The notes under the pieces were generated by a model. That model ran no database searches. It was not told where the DNA came from and worked only from the letters and a program-made list of their open reading frames with translations. This document shows positions 19,938 to 28,437 of a DNA stretch of 53,564 nt, in pieces (the stretch's first letter is position 1; each line of letters begins with the position of its first letter). Source of the stretch: a virus; the IMG/VR virus record IMGVR_UViG_3300008113_000076, positions 9,273-62,836 of that record; one strand, given 5' to 3'. Both the position numbers and the translations under genes were made by a program.

Positions 19938-20768
19938 ATGCCAGAAGATAAAAAGCCATCATCTGCTACAATTGCTAAGATTGCTGCTAAGGCACTCATA
20001 CCAGCTGTAGGTCCTGCACTAGCTGCTAGGGATATTGTCAGCAAAGTGGCTTTGACCCGTATGGCTGAAAACCTAGACCCATACAACTATTCAGATGAGG
20101 GTACAGGTAAGACTGCTGTACAGAGGTTTATAGAAGGAGTAGTACTGAACAAGAAGGAGCCGTCAAGGATGGAGTCCGAACAATATCTAAAAGAAGGATA
20201 CGGATTGAAGCCCGGCATTGCGTTCAAAGAAAGAGTAGACCTACTCCAAATGTTAGCTGGTAAAAAGCAGAAGTACAACACAATAGAACAATCCAAGTAT
20301 AGACCATCCGTAGGAGCAGAAGAGGGTAAGCAATATGTTAGCTCTAGAGGTATTGAGGATGAGATTATTAAGGATTTGAAGCTTGACGAAAAAGATATAC
20401 GCAGCGCAAAAGATGTTCTGGACATCATCATGCCAAAAGCATCTATAGACGAAAAAGGTAAACCTATGATTGGTAAAGGTGGTGTAGTAACTACCGTACC
20501 CGGTCTAGGACAAGCAACATACGGAGTAAAGAGAGATGAGAAAGGTAGACTCTACCTATCCTACGGAGATGTATGGGACTTGAATCCCGGTCAAGGTATT
20601 TACGCAGACAAGAAACAGGCTACTGGCCAAACGCTTGAAGACCTAAAGAATATGGCCATGCAAGGCATCAAAAGCGCAGGAACCAATATCATAAATGCTA
20701 CTGCTACCGCACCAAACGTATACGGAAGAATATATTTCGACCCAAAAACTGGTAAACCTATTCGCTAA
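19938..20768 (+). CDS. Hypothetical protein
   Basis: The 276-residue protein starts with a helical, alanine-rich segment (about residues 9-40, AAKALIPAVGPALAARDIV) that could touch membrane. A soluble region with a GKGGVVTTVPGLGQATYGVK beta stretch follows, ending with PNVYGRIYFDPKTGKP. The ending resembles repeats in phage virion or internal proteins. The function is unknown. Its 3' end overlaps the antisense membrane peptide gene by 11 bases. Confidence 0.65.
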   Translation: MPEDKKPSSATIAKIAAKALIPAVGPALAARDIVSKVALTRMAENLDPYNYSDEGTGKTAVQRFIEGVVLNKKEPSRMESEQYLKEGYGLKPGIAFKERVDLLQMLAGKKQKYNTIEQSKYRPSVGAEEGKQYVSSRGIEDEIIKDLKLDEKDIRSAKDVLDIIMPKASIDEKGKPMIGKGGVVTTVPGLGQATYGVKRDEKGRLYLSYGDVWDLNPGQGIYADKKQATGQTLEDLKNMAMQGIKSAGTNIINATATAPNVYGRIYFDPKTGKPIR

Positions 20769-20874
20769 AACACATACCCCCAACAAGTAGTACTTGTAGT
20801 TGAGTGGGCATCATAAACATAGCTATAAGCCACAATCCAGCAACAACGGCCACTCTAAGCTTTAGACTTTTCAT
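20758..20874 (-). CDS. Small membrane peptide, antisense islet gene 2
   Basis: A 38-residue peptide starting MKSLKLRVAVVAGLWLIAMF with two hydrophobic stretches. It is on the minus strand inside a rightward block and overlaps the upstream islet gene by 20 bases. The pair of tiny membrane proteins could be holin-like, but there is no lysin nearby. Confidence 0.45.
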   Translation of the reverse strand: MKSLKLRVAVVAGLWLIAMFMMPTQLQVLLVGGMCFSE

Positions 20875-21022
20875 TTCTGAAGTAGGCTTTATAGATTAGG
20901 AATAGTGTGAAGATTGGCCAAATAATGCAGAACACAATAACGTTAATCTCTTCGTAAGTAATGTTGAAGATTTGTGCCCAGTAGACTAAGAAGTCTACGC
21001 ACCAGTTAAAAACATCATTCAT
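20855..21022 (-). CDS. Small membrane protein, antisense islet gene 1
   Basis: A 55-residue protein with an amphipathic start (MNDVFNWCVDFLVYWAQIFN), then YEEINVIVFCIIWPIFT, one strong transmembrane span, and a basic end. The EEINVIVFxIIWP segment recurs in small proteins of Bacteroidota phages to my knowledge. Its ATG is 17 bases from the leftward promoter at 21039-21069. Confidence 0.65.
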   Translation of the reverse strand: MNDVFNWCVDFLVYWAQIFNITYEEINVIVFCIIWPIFTLFLIYKAYFRNEKSKA

Positions 21023-21027
21023 AGTTG

Positions 21028-21069
21028 TATATTTGTGTGCAAAGTATATACTTTTTGTATATTAGCAAA
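21028..21069. promoter_or_regulatory. Overlapping divergent promoters
   Basis: Leftward: TTTG at 21066-21069, then 19 bases, then TACTTTGC at 21039-21046, one base short of the consensus -7 box. Rightward: TATATTTG at 21028-21035. The two -7 elements are separated by three bases, so polymerase binding should be mutually exclusive. The rightward unit would start the gene at 21080 and the leftward one the membrane islet. Confidence 0.55.
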
Positions 21070-21079
21070 AAATATTTTT

Positions 21080-21385
21080 ATGATAGAGTACAGGGGTGAG
21101 AAGTTCTCCGGATATAACAAGCCTAAAGACGCTAACGATGGCGTTCATAAAAAGGTTGTTTTAGCGAAAGAAGGTGACAAGGTACGCCTTGTTAGATTCG
21201 GTGCGAAGGGGTACTCATCCAACTACTCTCCAGAGGCTAGGGCTCAGTACAGGAAGAGACATGCCAAGGAAGCCAACAGCTCTAAACTTACGGCTGGATG
21301 GTGGGCCTACCACTTTTTGTGGGGTAAGAACTCACAGGTATACAGAAGCGGTAAGACATCTGGGAAAGGAGAAAGGTTTAAATAA
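21080..21385 (+). CDS. Conserved small basic phage protein
   Basis: The 101-residue protein starts MIEYRGEKFSGYNKPK and contains VVLAKEGDKVRLVRFGAKG and an arginine-rich middle. To my knowledge this VLAKEGDKVKLIRFG-type protein is widespread in marine and gut phages and is uncharacterised. ATG 21080 is chosen rather than a start at 21035, which would overlap the promoter. Confidence 0.7.
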   Translation: MIEYRGEKFSGYNKPKDANDGVHKKVVLAKEGDKVRLVRFGAKGYSSNYSPEARAQYRKRHAKEANSSKLTAGWWAYHFLWGKNSQVYRSGKTSGKGERFK

Positions 21386-21411
21386 ATCTTGTTTCACGGC
21401 TACTATCGCCG

Positions 21412-21419
21412 TAAATTTG
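21412..21419 (+). promoter_or_regulatory. Rightward -7 element TAAATTTG
   Basis: TAAATTTG lies 21 bases before the GroES-like gene. CTTG at 21388-21391, 20 bases upstream, is a near-match to TTTG. The leader before the ATG is A-rich. Confidence 0.55.
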
Positions 21420-21440
21420 TAATATATCAAACCAAGAAGC

Positions 21441-22025
21441 ATGTTTAATACAATCAAACCGATTAAAGGTAGGGTTATTGTATGCCCACAGTCTAAGGAA
21501 TCCCACATTATCAAGAACGAGAAAGGAGAAGATGTAGAGTTGTATATGGACAACACCTACAACTGGGACAGTAGAGTTACCAATTCTACGCATGGACTAC
21601 TCATGACGGACTACAAAAACTTAAAAGCAGGAACATATGTCATATACAATCACAAGACCATATCCGACGAGAATAAGCTGGACATCGAATACAACGGGTC
21701 TCCCATTCACTCCATCGAAGAATACCTCATATACTTTGGTGTGGACGGTGACGAAATAATCTGCCTAGATGGTATGATGATGGTTGAGAGGGTGTACGAC
21801 GAGGACGCAGTATCACCCGGTGGCATCATTCTTGTAGAGAAGAAGAAGCAGGACTCATTGATGAAGGTTGTAGCAAAAGCATCAGACATTGAAGACTTTG
21901 AAGTTGGCGATATAGCCGTAGTCTACAAGAAGTCAGACTATGAGATACCACATAACATAGGTGGTAAGCAGATGAAACTTATTCGTTTAAAATATTCAGA
22001 TTGTCTAGCAAAATGGGAAAACTAG
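21441..22025 (+). CDS. GroES-like co-chaperonin fold protein
   Basis: The 194-residue protein opens with FNTIKPIKGRVIVCPQ. Its second half reads VSPGGIILVEKKKQDSLMKV, then DFEVGDIAVVYKKSDYEI, GGKQMKLIRLKYSDCLA. This follows the GroES order: I-P-x-x-D-R-V-L-V, GGI-ILP, VGD-x-V and the final I-R-x-x-D-I-L-A. A mobile-loop-like insert is present at about residues 17-60. Phage GroES analogues (T4 gp31) help fold the capsid protein, and this one lies just before the packaging and head genes. Remote similarity only. Confidence 0.6.
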   Translation: MFNTIKPIKGRVIVCPQSKESHIIKNEKGEDVELYMDNTYNWDSRVTNSTHGLLMTDYKNLKAGTYVIYNHKTISDENKLDIEYNGSPIHSIEEYLIYFGVDGDEIICLDGMMMVERVYDEDAVSPGGIILVEKKKQDSLMKVVAKASDIEDFEVGDIAVVYKKSDYEIPHNIGGKQMKLIRLKYSDCLAKWEN

Positions 22026-22309
22026 AAGATAAAATAAAACTGTACGAAGCTGATGGAATTGTAGGTGCTTACTACGCACTCAATAGAAAGCTGAATGAAA
22101 TAACTGAGTTATTGAATAAGAAGGATATCTCAACGCTAGACCTGTCAGACAAAGATGACGGCTCTTGGGAAAGAGTAATGAAGCTTTTCAACTCTGTTGG
22201 AGATATCAATGAGGTGATGAAAAAACTTAGAATGGATAACCAACTATCTGGTGATGAGGAGAAAGATAAGGCGAGAAGGAAACCATTGATAGAAGAACTA
22301 GTAAGATAA
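22013..22309 (+). CDS. Hypothetical helical protein
   Basis: A 98-residue charged helical protein starting MGKLEDKIKLYEADGIVGAY. Its start overlaps the GroES-like gene by 13 bases. ATG 22013 is preferred to an upstream TTG at 22001. The stop and the next ATG share one base (TAATG). Its position before the terminase genes suggests a packaging or head role, but nothing specific shows it. Confidence 0.6.
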   Translation: MGKLEDKIKLYEADGIVGAYYALNRKLNEITELLNKKDISTLDLSDKDDGSWERVMKLFNSVGDINEVMKKLRMDNQLSGDEEKDKARRKPLIEELVR

Positions 22310-23031
22310 TGTTTGAGAAGAAAGCAGACTTTAAATACATAACCAAGAACACGACTAGGGAAGAGCTTGTTGAAGAATGCAGGAGGCTGAAGAACTTGAT
22401 ATGCCAACTCAGGCACACAAAAAAGAAGCACAGGATAACCAAGCACGAGGAAAAGAGAAAAGCAGCAAAACATTGGAAGGAGAGATTCCATGAGATGAAG
22501 TATGACTCGTATAAAAAGAGTCAACTCATTTGGGGCAAGAACGTACACATAGAAAGACTACGGAAAAAGAACAGAACCATAGAAACAAAAGGTGTTAAGC
22601 GTGGATACCAAATGGCGATGAAGAAGATTCTGGTCAACCACTATAAAGTAAAACACGTAGCCCAGTTCTTGATGAAGGTTCACACCGTAATGGAGATATA
22701 CAAACTGAACTTCAAGGAGTACTCATTTCTGTTGTGGGCTGGTAGATATGACTTCTTTACGAGGAAAGATTTCCTTCTGACAATCGGTGACGTAGACATA
22801 AACTTCTACAAAACATTGAACGGATTGATGAAAAGAAACCTAATATCCGTTGTGTCTGAAAATATAGGACATAAGGCTAAAGCTTTTAGTCTAACTGGTA
22901 CTGGTGTGGATATGTACAATAAGATAGCTAAGTTTACAAATAAATTCTTAAAGAGTGATACAGGAACATCAGGTGTACGGGATAACGTACAAAACGCCGG
23001 AAGTGCCGAAAAGGTTTCCATCCGGAAATAA
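22309..23031 (+). CDS. Coiled-coil plus winged-helix protein, candidate small terminase
   Basis: The 240-residue basic protein has a long coiled-coil-like N-terminal half (about 15-100) and a winged-helix-like segment at about 145-215 (FTRKDFLLTIGDVDINFYKT, LNGLMKRNLISVV). Its 3' end overlaps the large terminase start by 77 bases. DNA binding plus coiled coil plus position immediately before TerL fit a small terminase subunit. The usual TerS helix-turn-helix signature was not recognised, so this is inference. Confidence 0.5.
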   Translation: MFEKKADFKYITKNTTREELVEECRRLKNLICQLRHTKKKHRITKHEEKRKAAKHWKERFHEMKYDSYKKSQLIWGKNVHIERLRKKNRTIETKGVKRGYQMAMKKILVNHYKVKHVAQFLMKVHTVMEIYKLNFKEYSFLLWAGRYDFFTRKDFLLTIGDVDINFYKTLNGLMKRNLISVVSENIGHKAKAFSLTGTGVDMYNKIAKFTNKFLKSDTGTSGVRDNVQNAGSAEKVSIRK

Positions 23032-24952
23032 GTTCTATAAAATAGAAATTCCGGAATCTTTTAGCGAACTTGAGTTCGATGAAGAAGGTTCCCCTGTATA
23101 CTCAGATGAGCAGGTGACATTCATACAAGACGAATTCAACAAAGTATTAAATGGGCACTGGTTCATAAACAATAAAGAAAAGACATACATAACAGGACTT
23201 CACTACTTTTACCTAAACTATTGGACACTTGAAGACGGCAATACACCAGACTATAGGGACGTTGATAGGAGATACTTCTACTACCAAGAATACTGCGAAA
23301 AGCTCCCGCAATGCTACGGCGTTGTCCGTATTAAAAAGCGTAGGGAAGGTGCTACATCTCAAGCTACCTGCTATCTGGTTTGGAAAGCAATAACACAGAG
23401 AAAGTCTTTCTGCGGAATCATCTCAAAGACTGGTAAGGACGCATCCGATGCATTCCTATACATGGTGATGAACGGATACAGAAACCTACCAGTATTCTTT
23501 AAGCCTAGGGCTGAGGATGATGAGACAAAGACTGAGTTGGTATTCAAAAAGAAGAAGGATAGAAGGAAGTCAAAGGGAAGAGAGAAGGGTCAAATATTTG
23601 ACAACGACATTGGTCTAGAGTCTAAGATTAACTTCAAGAATACCGCACTAAACTCATACGATTCTGGCAGGGTTACGGCATTGCTTATGGATGAGGCAGG
23701 TAAGTGGCCAAAAGAAGTAGCCGTAAACCAGTACTGGCCAATCGTAAAGAAGACGATGATGCGCGGTGCTATCAAGGTTGGGTTCTGCCTCATTCCTTCA
23801 ACGGCCAACGATGCCAAGAGTGGAGGTGAGCCGTACAAAGCACTGTTTGATGAAAGCAACCATTTTGAAGACCCATACACCGCTACAGGACTATATAGAT
23901 ATTTCTGCCCAGCTTACGACGGCTATGAAGGTTTTATAGATGAATATGGCATGTCTATTGTAGATGACCCAACGGAAGAGCAAAAGAAATACATACAGGA
24001 AAGGTATGGGATGAATATAGACTGTGGGGCAAAGGAGTATTTGATTAGGCAAAGAAAACTCATCAAGGATAAGAAAGCGTTATCAGAAGAGATACGGATG
24101 AACCCATTCGACGAGAATGAAGCTTTCATGATTGACCAGAAGAAGTGCTACTTTAATTCTGAGAAGATATACAACCAGATAGACTTTCTGAAAGAGGAGA
24201 GAGTAAAGCTTAGGAGGGTTAGGTTATTCTGGAAGTCTACCAATTCAGTAGACTGGGCTGATGACCCAGAAGGCCCTTGGGTGGTTTATAAGTTTCCAGA
24301 TAAGGATACACAGAACAAGATAAACGAGAAGGATGGGATAAGGACTCCGGGCAATGGCCATAGGTTTGTATCTGGTATTGACCCATTCAAATCATCCGTC
24401 ATATCGGGGAAGGGCTCAATGGGTGTTTGCTATGTATTTGAAAGGCTAGACCCGTCAGACCCTAATAACAGTTGTATGCCTATAGCTGAATATATGGATA
24501 GGCCAAGGCTAAAGTCCCTATTTCATGATGAGATGTTGAAGGGGGCGATATTCTGGGGATACAAAGCCTGTTACGAGAATGACGTTGGTGATGACTTTGT
24601 TGACTATTTCAGCAACAAGGGATTCAAGGGGTATCTAATGAAAACACCAGAGTCTGCTATAGATAAGAACAGGAGGAGGTCAGTAACCAAGTATGGAGTC
24701 ACCTCTGGTGATGGTTTCGCTTTGGCTAGACAGCTGGACACATGTATATCATATATCGAGAACCATTGCGAGAAGATATACTTCCCAGACCTATTGGAGG
24801 AGCTTCTTCAATATGACCATGAGAACAGAACTCCATTCGATAGGAGTGTCGCTTTCATGATATCTCTTTTGTCTGGGGTGTCTGTAGAAGCTGCAAAAGT
24901 GGAGCGGGAATCCCATGCCATCCCCATACGGACCTTTAGTATTAGGCTATAA
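22955..24952 (+). CDS. terL: Terminase large subunit (DNA packaging ATPase-nuclease)
   Basis: The 665-residue protein has a deviant Walker A (KKRREGATSQA, about residues 126-136), Walker B LLMDEAGKW at about 242-250, and a nuclease domain starting FVSGIDPFKSSVISGKG (first Asp near 474). It pumps DNA into the prohead and makes the packaging cuts. The start is GTG at 22955; a second GTG at 22973 is possible. The closest relatives by layout are TerL proteins of crAss-like and other Bacteroidota podoviruses. Confidence 0.9.
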   Translation: MIQEHQVYGITYKTPEVPKRFPSGNKFYKIEIPESFSELEFDEEGSPVYSDEQVTFIQDEFNKVLNGHWFINNKEKTYITGLHYFYLNYWTLEDGNTPDYRDVDRRYFYYQEYCEKLPQCYGVVRIKKRREGATSQATCYLVWKAITQRKSFCGIISKTGKDASDAFLYMVMNGYRNLPVFFKPRAEDDETKTELVFKKKKDRRKSKGREKGQIFDNDIGLESKINFKNTALNSYDSGRVTALLMDEAGKWPKEVAVNQYWPIVKKTMMRGAIKVGFCLIPSTANDAKSGGEPYKALFDESNHFEDPYTATGLYRYFCPAYDGYEGFIDEYGMSIVDDPTEEQKKYIQERYGMNIDCGAKEYLIRQRKLIKDKKALSEEIRMNPFDENEAFMIDQKKCYFNSEKIYNQIDFLKEERVKLRRVRLFWKSTNSVDWADDPEGPWVVYKFPDKDTQNKINEKDGIRTPGNGHRFVSGIDPFKSSVISGKGSMGVCYVFERLDPSDPNNSCMPIAEYMDRPRLKSLFHDEMLKGAIFWGYKACYENDVGDDFVDYFSNKGFKGYLMKTPESAIDKNRRRSVTKYGVTSGDGFALARQLDTCISYIENHCEKIYFPDLLEELLQYDHENRTPFDRSVAFMISLLSGVSVEAAKVERESHAIPIRTFSIRL

Positions 24953-24962
24953 AAGTATTTTG

Positions 24963-24970
24963 TACTTTTG
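24963..24970 (+). promoter_or_regulatory. Rightward -7 element TACTTTTG before the portal gene
   Basis: TACTTTTG matches TAnnTTTG and ends five bases before the portal ATG, implying a very short leader. No clear TTTG at -33. Confidence 0.5.
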
Positions 24971-24975
24971 CTAAT

Positions 24976-27276
24976 ATGGAGAATAAGAACATTTTAAATT
25001 TCCACCTCTCTAACTCAAAGTTAAAGAGAGACGAAAAGGAAGGAATTAAGGTATCTAGGTTTATAGAGAAAGCTTATAACAGCGGATACTTTAATCGAAG
25101 AAACAAGAAGTTTGAAAAGAACAGGATGTTTTCCAGAGGAAGGCAACCTATGTCTGAATTTCTTGACCTTCTAAACGTAGATGGGAAAGAGGCTTTCGTA
25201 AACCTTGACATGAAGGCTCCTGCCATAGCCCCTAAGTTTATGCAGGTAATACTCGGAGGTTTCATGAAAAGACAGGAAGTTGCCAAAGCTTCAGCCATTG
25301 ACCCCATATCCGTAGATAGGAAAAAATACGACAAAGACGAAGCTGAGTTCCGAATGAACTTCGGAGATGAGGTAAGGAATATAGAGCAGCAGTCTGGCGT
25401 AAAGTTGATGGCAGAAGGTAAGTTTACTCCAGAAGATTATGAAGAACTTGAACTTTATTTTGGATTGGAGTATCAACTGCCAGAAGAGATATTGTTCGAG
25501 AAAGGTATATCCTACGTAACATACGAGAATGGATGGGACGTCATCAAAAGGAAGATACTTGAGGACTTAATTGAGACAGGTGTAGCAGCAACTAAAACAT
25601 CCGTAGCTCCTAACGGAAAGATTAATATCAGAAGGGTAATACCAGAAAACCTAATCTACTCATTCTCTGAGTATGATGACTTTAGGGATGTTTCTTTTGT
25701 TGGTGAGGTTGTTTCCATGAAAATAGTTGACATAAGGAACAACTATCCAAACATGGACGAAAAGCAGATATTCGAGCTGTCAAGGAAAGCCAAGCAATTC
25801 AACGGAAACGTTAAGTGGGATGAGCGCTATCGCTTTTCTATAGATAGGCCGTATGATGACTGGACTGTTGATGTTATAGACTTTGAGATTAAGACTATAG
25901 ACACCATGATTTACCAAGCTAAGATTAACAAGTTTGGTAACCTCATTGTTGAGAGAAAAGAAAAGGAGCCACAAAGACTCGGTGATAATAAGGAGTTGAT
26001 TAAGAAAGACATGTACGTTATCTATAGGGGCGTATATGTTATGGGCACAGAAATGATGCTTGAGTGGGGTCCTGCCAAGAACATGATTAAGCCGTCTGTA
26101 GCAAAGGAGATTGCTGATGTTTATTTCAGCTACTCACTCTACATGTACGAGAATCTTGACCTTCTGAATATGGCGCTTCCAGAAAGGATGGAAACGTCAA
26201 TTAGGCAGATGACACTTGCTCACCTAAAGATTCAGCAACTAGTAGCTAAACTTCGTCCTTCTGGTTTGATTATTGATATCGACTCATTGACGGATATTAG
26301 CCTTGGGCAAGGTAAAAACATTACCCCTCTTGAGATTCAAAAGATATACGACCAAACAGGTAATATCTATTATAGAAGGAAGACAGAGGATGGAGATGGA
26401 ATGAATGGAGTTCCTATTGCAGAAGCTCCAAACAGCTCAAGCATAGGACAGATTCAAGAACTCATTACCGTTTACAACCACTACCTAGAAAGACTGAGGG
26501 ATGAGATTGGCGTAAACGAATATCGTGAGGGAGCTACTGTAAATCCAAAGATTGGTCTTGGTGTTCAACAGGCCCAGATTGCAGCATCTAATAATGCTAC
26601 CGACTTTATCTACGATGCGTTCTTATCAATATACCAACAAACATCTTTGAAGATAGCCCTTCTGCTGTACGATTCAGTTATATATGGTGGTCAGCAGTAC
26701 AAAGAGTACCTGACTCCAGAGAAAGTTGAAGGCAGAGTGTTTGATGTTAGGATAGATATATTGCCAGACGATAGGGAGAGGCAGTTTGTAGAATCTATGA
26801 TTCAGACGGCCCTTTCTGCTGGTATGATAGACTTTGAAGATGCCTTCCGCGTTAGGAGCATCAAAAACACCAAACTTGCTGAAATGTATCTTTCCAAAGC
26901 TAAGAAAAGGAAAGAGAAGGCAGACATGGAGAAGGCTCAAGCCAACTCTCAGATGAATGCACAATCTCAGCAACAGTCCATAGCAGCTAAGGCGCAGGCT
27001 GATGCACAGCTAGAGCAGATTCAGTCTCAAGGAAAGCTTTTAGCCGTACAGACAGAGATGAAGATGAAGCAGGACTTGGCAGAGCAAGAATTTGTTCAGA
27101 TGGTAATGATGAAATCATATGAGTTAGGCAAACCACTTAGCCCAGAACTTCAAAGTATTGTAGCTGCATATTTCCAGAAAAAACAAATGGAACAGGCTGC
27201 TATAGAACAACAGGCTATGATGGAGCAGCAACAAGCTGCTGAGGCTGAACAGAATATGATGCAAGAACAACAATAA
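24976..27276 (+). CDS. Portal protein
   Basis: The 766-residue protein lies between TerL and the scaffold/capsid genes and has the podoviral portal layout. There is a long alpha/beta N-terminal half and a central stem/wing region (YFSYSLYMYENLDLLNMALP, VNEYREGATVNPKIGLGVQQ). The glutamine-rich helical C-terminus after about residue 660 would form the barrel inside the head. It forms the dodecameric DNA entry ring. The size is close to portals of crAss-like phages. Confidence 0.85.
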   Translation: MENKNILNFHLSNSKLKRDEKEGIKVSRFIEKAYNSGYFNRRNKKFEKNRMFSRGRQPMSEFLDLLNVDGKEAFVNLDMKAPAIAPKFMQVILGGFMKRQEVAKASAIDPISVDRKKYDKDEAEFRMNFGDEVRNIEQQSGVKLMAEGKFTPEDYEELELYFGLEYQLPEEILFEKGISYVTYENGWDVIKRKILEDLIETGVAATKTSVAPNGKINIRRVIPENLIYSFSEYDDFRDVSFVGEVVSMKIVDIRNNYPNMDEKQIFELSRKAKQFNGNVKWDERYRFSIDRPYDDWTVDVIDFEIKTIDTMIYQAKINKFGNLIVERKEKEPQRLGDNKELIKKDMYVIYRGVYVMGTEMMLEWGPAKNMIKPSVAKEIADVYFSYSLYMYENLDLLNMALPERMETSIRQMTLAHLKIQQLVAKLRPSGLIIDIDSLTDISLGQGKNITPLEIQKIYDQTGNIYYRRKTEDGDGMNGVPIAEAPNSSSIGQIQELITVYNHYLERLRDEIGVNEYREGATVNPKIGLGVQQAQIAASNNATDFIYDAFLSIYQQTSLKIALLLYDSVIYGGQQYKEYLTPEKVEGRVFDVRIDILPDDRERQFVESMIQTALSAGMIDFEDAFRVRSIKNTKLAEMYLSKAKKRKEKADMEKAQANSQMNAQSQQQSIAAKAQADAQLEQIQSQGKLLAVQTEMKMKQDLAEQEFVQMVMMKSYELGKPLSPELQSIVAAYFQKKQMEQAAIEQQAMMEQQQAAEAEQNMMQEQQ

Positions 27277-27280
27277 TATA

Positions 27281-27288
27281 TATCTTTG
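27281..27288 (+). promoter_or_regulatory. Rightward -7 element TATCTTTG before the scaffold gene
   Basis: TATCTTTG matches TAnnTTTG and lies 16 bases before the ATG at 27305. It can give extra transcription of the scaffold and capsid genes down to the terminator at 29770. Confidence 0.6.
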
Positions 27289-27304
27289 CATAAATCAAAA
27301 AACC

Positions 27305-28414
27305 ATGTCAGAAGAAACATTCAACCCGTTTGATGTAAGCGGTTACGCAACAGAATCAACTGCGCAATCACAGCCAGTTGAGCAAACTCCAGCAGAACCA
27401 GTAGCATCAACAACTGAGCCAGAGCAGACAACTGCTGTAGAGCCAGAAGTAAAGATTGAACAAACAACTACGGATACGGCAGTAACAGACGTTCCAAAGA
27501 GCGATGTTCAACAACCAGAAGTAAAGCCGTTTGAATGGAAGGATGACCTTTCTAAAACGATTTACGAGAAGCTTGTGAATAAGGATGTATCGGATTTAGC
27601 CGATATTCTTTATGAGCAAAAAGTTCTTTCTAGTTTGGATTCTATGGACGATGCGGATATCATCAAGCTTAGTATGGCTTATGAATATCCTGACCTGACT
27701 CCAGAGGAAATAGAAGAAGAGTTTAACTCCAAATTCAAGGTTGAAACAGAACTTGATGAGGATTTATACACTCAAGAAGAATTGGTGGCTAAGAGGAAAG
27801 AGATAGAGAAACAGCAGAAAGCCATCAACAGGGAGATGAAGAAATTGGTTAGAGAAGCCAAGAATTCACTCTCTGAAATGAAACAGGACATTGACTTCCC
27901 AGATATTCTTAGTCAGATTCAAAACACTAATCAAGTGTCTCCGGACGATGTAATTAGTCAGTATCTGACAAAGCAACAACAGGAACAACAAGCAGCCTAT
28001 CAAGAGTCTAGAAAGATGTTCGAATCGAGCATACAGGACGGACTTAAGAACTTCGAAGGCTTTTCTGTCAACTACAAAGACGAGGATGTCTCTTTTGACG
28101 GAAAGTATAGCTTAACAAACGAGGACAAGGCTGAACTTCAAGGCGTGTTGCAAAACTTCGACCTTGATTCCTTCTACGGTAATCGTTACTTCAAGGATGG
28201 AAAGTACGATACCAAGCAGTTGGCAGAGGATGTCTATTTCTTGCAGAACAGGGATAAAATTGTTAATGCCATGGTGACACAGGCCGTGTCTAAGGCAAAG
28301 TCAGATATCCTTAAAAGCATGAAAAACATAGACTATAGTAATCAACCTAGGCCTTCGTCTAGTGCGAACAGAAGCGACTTCGATGAGATGGTAAGTTATA
28401 TGTACAAACTTTAA
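27305..28414 (+). CDS. Scaffold-like head assembly protein
   Basis: The 369-residue acidic protein begins with a Thr/Glu/Pro/Gln-rich disordered region (about 15-75), followed by coiled coil (KRKEIEKQQKAINREMKKLV) and helical segments. Composition, acidity and position between portal and capsid genes are those of a scaffolding protein that guides prohead assembly and is then lost. No protease gene was recognised nearby. The assignment is by context. Confidence 0.65.
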   Translation: MSEETFNPFDVSGYATESTAQSQPVEQTPAEPVASTTEPEQTTAVEPEVKIEQTTTDTAVTDVPKSDVQQPEVKPFEWKDDLSKTIYEKLVNKDVSDLADILYEQKVLSSLDSMDDADIIKLSMAYEYPDLTPEEIEEEFNSKFKVETELDEDLYTQEELVAKRKEIEKQQKAINREMKKLVREAKNSLSEMKQDIDFPDILSQIQNTNQVSPDDVISQYLTKQQQEQQAAYQESRKMFESSIQDGLKNFEGFSVNYKDEDVSFDGKYSLTNEDKAELQGVLQNFDLDSFYGNRYFKDGKYDTKQLAEDVYFLQNRDKIVNAMVTQAVSKAKSDILKSMKNIDYSNQPRPSSSANRSDFDEMVSYMYKL

Positions 28415-28437
28415 CAAAAAAATTAAAATAATTTAAA

